Assembly (NCBI GenBank): GCA_046498185.1
Contig: JAWOBE010000109.1
Coordinates: 1 to 12,341, forward strand
Reading direction: 5' to 3'
DNA length: 12,341 nt
Source: CAYXDR01 sp046498185
Lineage (GTDB): Bacteria > Desulfobacterota > DSM-4660 > Desulfatiglandales > Desulfatiglandaceae
Shown here: piece after piece, positions 10,863-12,341 of the stretch
Layout: each line of letters starts with the position of its first letter
Position numbering within the stretch: the stretch's first letter is position 1
Made by a program: the position numbers and the translations under genes
The notes under the pieces: model-generated
Seen by the model: only the letters and a program-made list of their open reading frames with translations
Told to the model about the DNA's origin: nothing
Database searches by the model: none

Positions 10863-11825
10863 CTAAACCGCCTCGATGGTTGAAGGCGGTTTACTACCTA
10901 TATTGTAAGTAACACTTACCACGCCGGGGACCGACGCGATGATTTCTTCGGCCATTTTTTCCAGAAGATCGAATGAAAGCCGGGTCGGAGAAGCTGTTCT
11001 CGCGTCCACGCTGTCCCAGCACCGCACCTCGATTTGCCGGCCGAAATCTCGACCCCCCTCACGGATGCCCGTTACGCGATCCTGATGAAGGACGGCAAGA
11101 TACTGAAACGCCTTTGTATCTTTCAAAAAATTCTCCACGACCACGGTGGCTTTCCTCACCATATCTACGTCCTCGGGTGTAACCGGCCCGATCACCCGGG
11201 CGGCCAGGGCGGGCCCTGGAAACGGAATCCGGTCGAATAGCTCCGGCGGCAGCCCAAGAGCTTTCCCCACCATCCTGACCCCGTCCTTGCGCAGCTGAAC
11301 CAGGGGCTCGACGATGCTGTATCCGAATGTCTCCTTCGGGTCGATCCCGAGCTGGGCGAAGACGTTATGCTGCCTCTTTATCCCTGCAACGGTCTCGTCT
11401 ATATCGGTTAGTATCGTACCCTGAAGCAAGGTCGCGGCTCCGCTTTCCTTTACAATACGGCCGAAAACCCGGCGGTAAAAAGACTGGGTTACGGCCTCGC
11501 GCTTTTCTTCAGGATCCGAAACGCCATCGAGGGCTTCGAAAAAATCCTTACGTGCATCCACCACGTCTACCTTGACCCCCAGGTCGGCAAAAAAGCCGAC
11601 TACCTTTTCAGCCTCACCTTCCCGCATCAACCCGTTTTCCACGAACACCGTCTTGAGCCGCGGCCCGAGCGCACGGTGCCCGAGCATGGTCACGACAGAG
11701 GAATCCACCCCTCCGGAAAGCGCGTTGATCGCAGTACCTTCCCCAACAACGTTTCTTATTTCATTCACTTTTTCTTCTATGAACTTCGATGTGTCAAGTT
11801 CCTGCATTCTAATTTCATCCACCAT
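10863..11825 (-). CDS. Stand-alone GMP synthase-type ATP-pyrophosphatase (GuaA C-terminal / GuaAb-like)
   Basis: A 320-residue protein with the GuaA ATP-PPase and dimerisation domains but no glutamine amidotransferase domain, so it has the size of archaeal GuaAb. PP-loop SGGVDSS is at 37-43, VFVENGLMR at 60-68, LQGTI at 134-138, IVEPL..L.KD.VR at 171-184, FPGPALAAR at 202-210 and the C-terminal SKPPSTIEAV at 311-320. By homology it would adenylylate XMP and aminate it to GMP. Several substrate-pocket motifs differ from E. coli GuaA as I remember it: IKSHHNVGG becomes IKRQHNVFA, GTIYPDVIES becomes GTILTDIDET, and terminal TIEWE becomes TIEAV. A different substrate, or a separate glutaminase, is therefore possible. 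The start has AAGGAG 7 nt upstream; a second Met at residue 7 is an alternative. yajD follows after 27 bp. Confidence 0.85.
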   Translation of the reverse strand: MVDEIRMQELDTSKFIEEKVNEIRNVVGEGTAINALSGGVDSSVVTMLGHRALGPRLKTVFVENGLMREGEAEKVVGFFADLGVKVDVVDARKDFFEALDGVSDPEEKREAVTQSFYRRVFGRIVKESGAATLLQGTILTDIDETVAGIKRQHNVFAQLGIDPKETFGYSIVEPLVQLRKDGVRMVGKALGLPPELFDRIPFPGPALAARVIGPVTPEDVDMVRKATVVVENFLKDTKAFQYLAVLHQDRVTGIREGGRDFGRQIEVRCWDSVDARTASPTRLSFDLLEKMAEEIIASVPGVVSVTYNIGSKPPSTIEAV

Positions 11826-11858
11826 GAACCGGCTCCTTAAAAGACTTTAATAGTATTG

Positions 11859-11873
11859 GCCGGCTCCGCCGGC
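11859..11873. promoter_or_regulatory. GC triloop hairpin in the leader of the pyrophosphatase gene
   Basis: GCCGGC-TCC-GCCGGC forms a perfect 6-bp stem. It lies between the proposed promoter (-10 at 11884-11889) and the ribosome binding site (11833-11838), so it would be at the extreme 5' end of the mRNA. It may stabilise the transcript, or may simply be a member of the triloop hairpin family found elsewhere in the window. Confidence 0.4.
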
Positions 11874-11883
11874 GATTCAAAGT

Positions 11884-11912
11884 ATCCTACATTTTCATCG
11901 TCATCCAGGCAA
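11884..11912 (-). promoter_or_regulatory. Sigma70-type promoter candidate for the pyrophosphatase-yajD operon
   Basis: On the minus strand, TTGCCT (11912-11907) and TAGGAT (11889-11884) are separated by exactly 17 bp. Each matches the consensus at 4 of 6 positions. The expected start site is about 50 bp before the ATG. This is the best promoter match I found in the window. Confidence 0.4.
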
Positions 11913-12341
11913 GAATTTAGAAAAAAAAGTTTAAGATTCCAGATTTGCGCCTCGGGCGGTGTTGAGGTTAGTGGCCCCGGCGCGCGGCCAGAAGCTGAAA
12001 CTATAAGCTATTAGCCATTAGCTCTTAGCGGTTAGCGAATCGGAATCCAAAAGCACTACCTTAAAAACAGCCGATACCGACGCCGACGCGGATGTGATAT
12101 CGATTACGACAACGATAACCGTTTCGCTTGCGCTCCACTGACAACGATTGAACTCAAGAAGAATAAAGGCTGTGGCGGCTGGAAACCCAAGCTGTTAGCC
12201 ATTAGCTCTTAGCGGTTAGCGAATCGGAATCCAAAAGCACTACCTGAAAAACAGCCTATACCGACGCCGAGGGACATCGTTGTTTTGACTTTTTACGACC
12301 GCATCAATCCCTGGTCTGGCCGAAGATGCGAAGCAGCATCA
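11913..12341. other. Repeat field at the right edge, no gene
   Basis: No credible gene is seen. It holds a reverse-oriented relative of the GAATCTN heptad repeat (about 11930-11937), a GGTTAGTGGCCCC segment similar to that at 7968-7984, two 82-bp direct repeats (12005-12086, 12189-12270), and a CGAGGGACAT...GACTTTTTACGA...CATCA segment (12268-12306). The last bases hold a short GATGC/GCATC inverted repeat (12325-12340), but the window ends there. Confidence 0.7.
12005..12270. repeat. 82-bp direct repeat pair (12005-12086 and 12189-12270)
   Basis: The two copies are the same length, offset by 184 bp, and differ at 3 of 82 positions by hand count. Each consists of TTAGCNN heptads, a GAATCGGAATCCAAAAGCAC core, an AAAAACAG segment and CCGATACCGACGCCGA (CCTATACC in copy 2). 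The 102-bp spacer is unrelated. The parts also occur separately near the left edge of the window, so the repeat is modular. Confidence 0.85.

Noticed and set aside
1..12341. Toxin-antitoxin, defence island or prophage
   Set aside because: The only candidate parts are the HNH protein and the DUF4143-type ATPase. There is no integrase, restriction or modification subunit, toxin or antitoxin, or phage structural gene.

Overview
The window is a piece of a bacterial chromosome of moderate GC content with very repeat-rich intergenic DNA. It contains no rRNA, tRNA, CRISPR array or transposase gene. The gene content (a heterotetrameric sarcosine oxidase-type operon, an archaeal-size stand-alone GMP synthase-like ATP-pyrophosphatase, a DUF4143-type ATPase) and the style of the repeats suggest a Desulfobacterota-like (deltaproteobacterial) genome. 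That is an inference, because no phylogenetic marker gene is present.

Layout. 1-726: gene-free repeat field with TTAGCNN heptads, 33-bp direct repeats, GC triloop hairpins and a 128-bp structured element. 727-2034 (-): DAO-family FAD oxidoreductase. 2035-2840: divergent intergenic region with a second, inverted copy of the 128-bp element, a large hairpin and a REP-like module. 2841-7901 (+): tight operon soxB-soxD-soxA-soxG, with gaps of 11, 1 and 12 bp and a good ribosome binding site before soxD, soxA and soxG. 7902-8365: repeat field with alternating REP-like hairpins. 8366-8842 (-): PaaI/hotdog thioesterase. 8943-10301 (-): AAA ATPase with a DUF4143-like C-terminal part, preceded by a palindromic operator candidate. 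10416-10835 (-): YajD-type HNH protein. 10863-11825 (-): stand-alone GuaA-type ATP-pyrophosphatase, 27 bp upstream of the HNH gene and likely co-transcribed with it. 11826-12341: promoter region, then a repeat field with an 82-bp direct duplication.

Function. SoxBDAG would oxidatively demethylate sarcosine or a related N-methyl amine: flavin oxidation in alpha/beta, then transfer of the C1 unit to tetrahydrofolate in the GcvT-like part of alpha. The divergently transcribed FAD oxidoreductase is a plausible second amine or amino-acid dehydrogenase for the same pathway. The key flavin and folate motifs of the complex are kept, but the alpha subunit has several unusual linker motifs. If the host is an anaerobe, electrons must go somewhere other than O2.

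The most unusual material is (a) the pair of 128-bp elements with conserved and covarying stems and mutually exclusive pairings, which bracket the FAD oxidoreductase gene in inverted orientation; (b) several unrelated intergenic motifs sharing an exact 7-bp period; and (c) a GuaA-like pyrophosphatase with an altered substrate pocket and no glutaminase partner, in an operon with an HNH protein.
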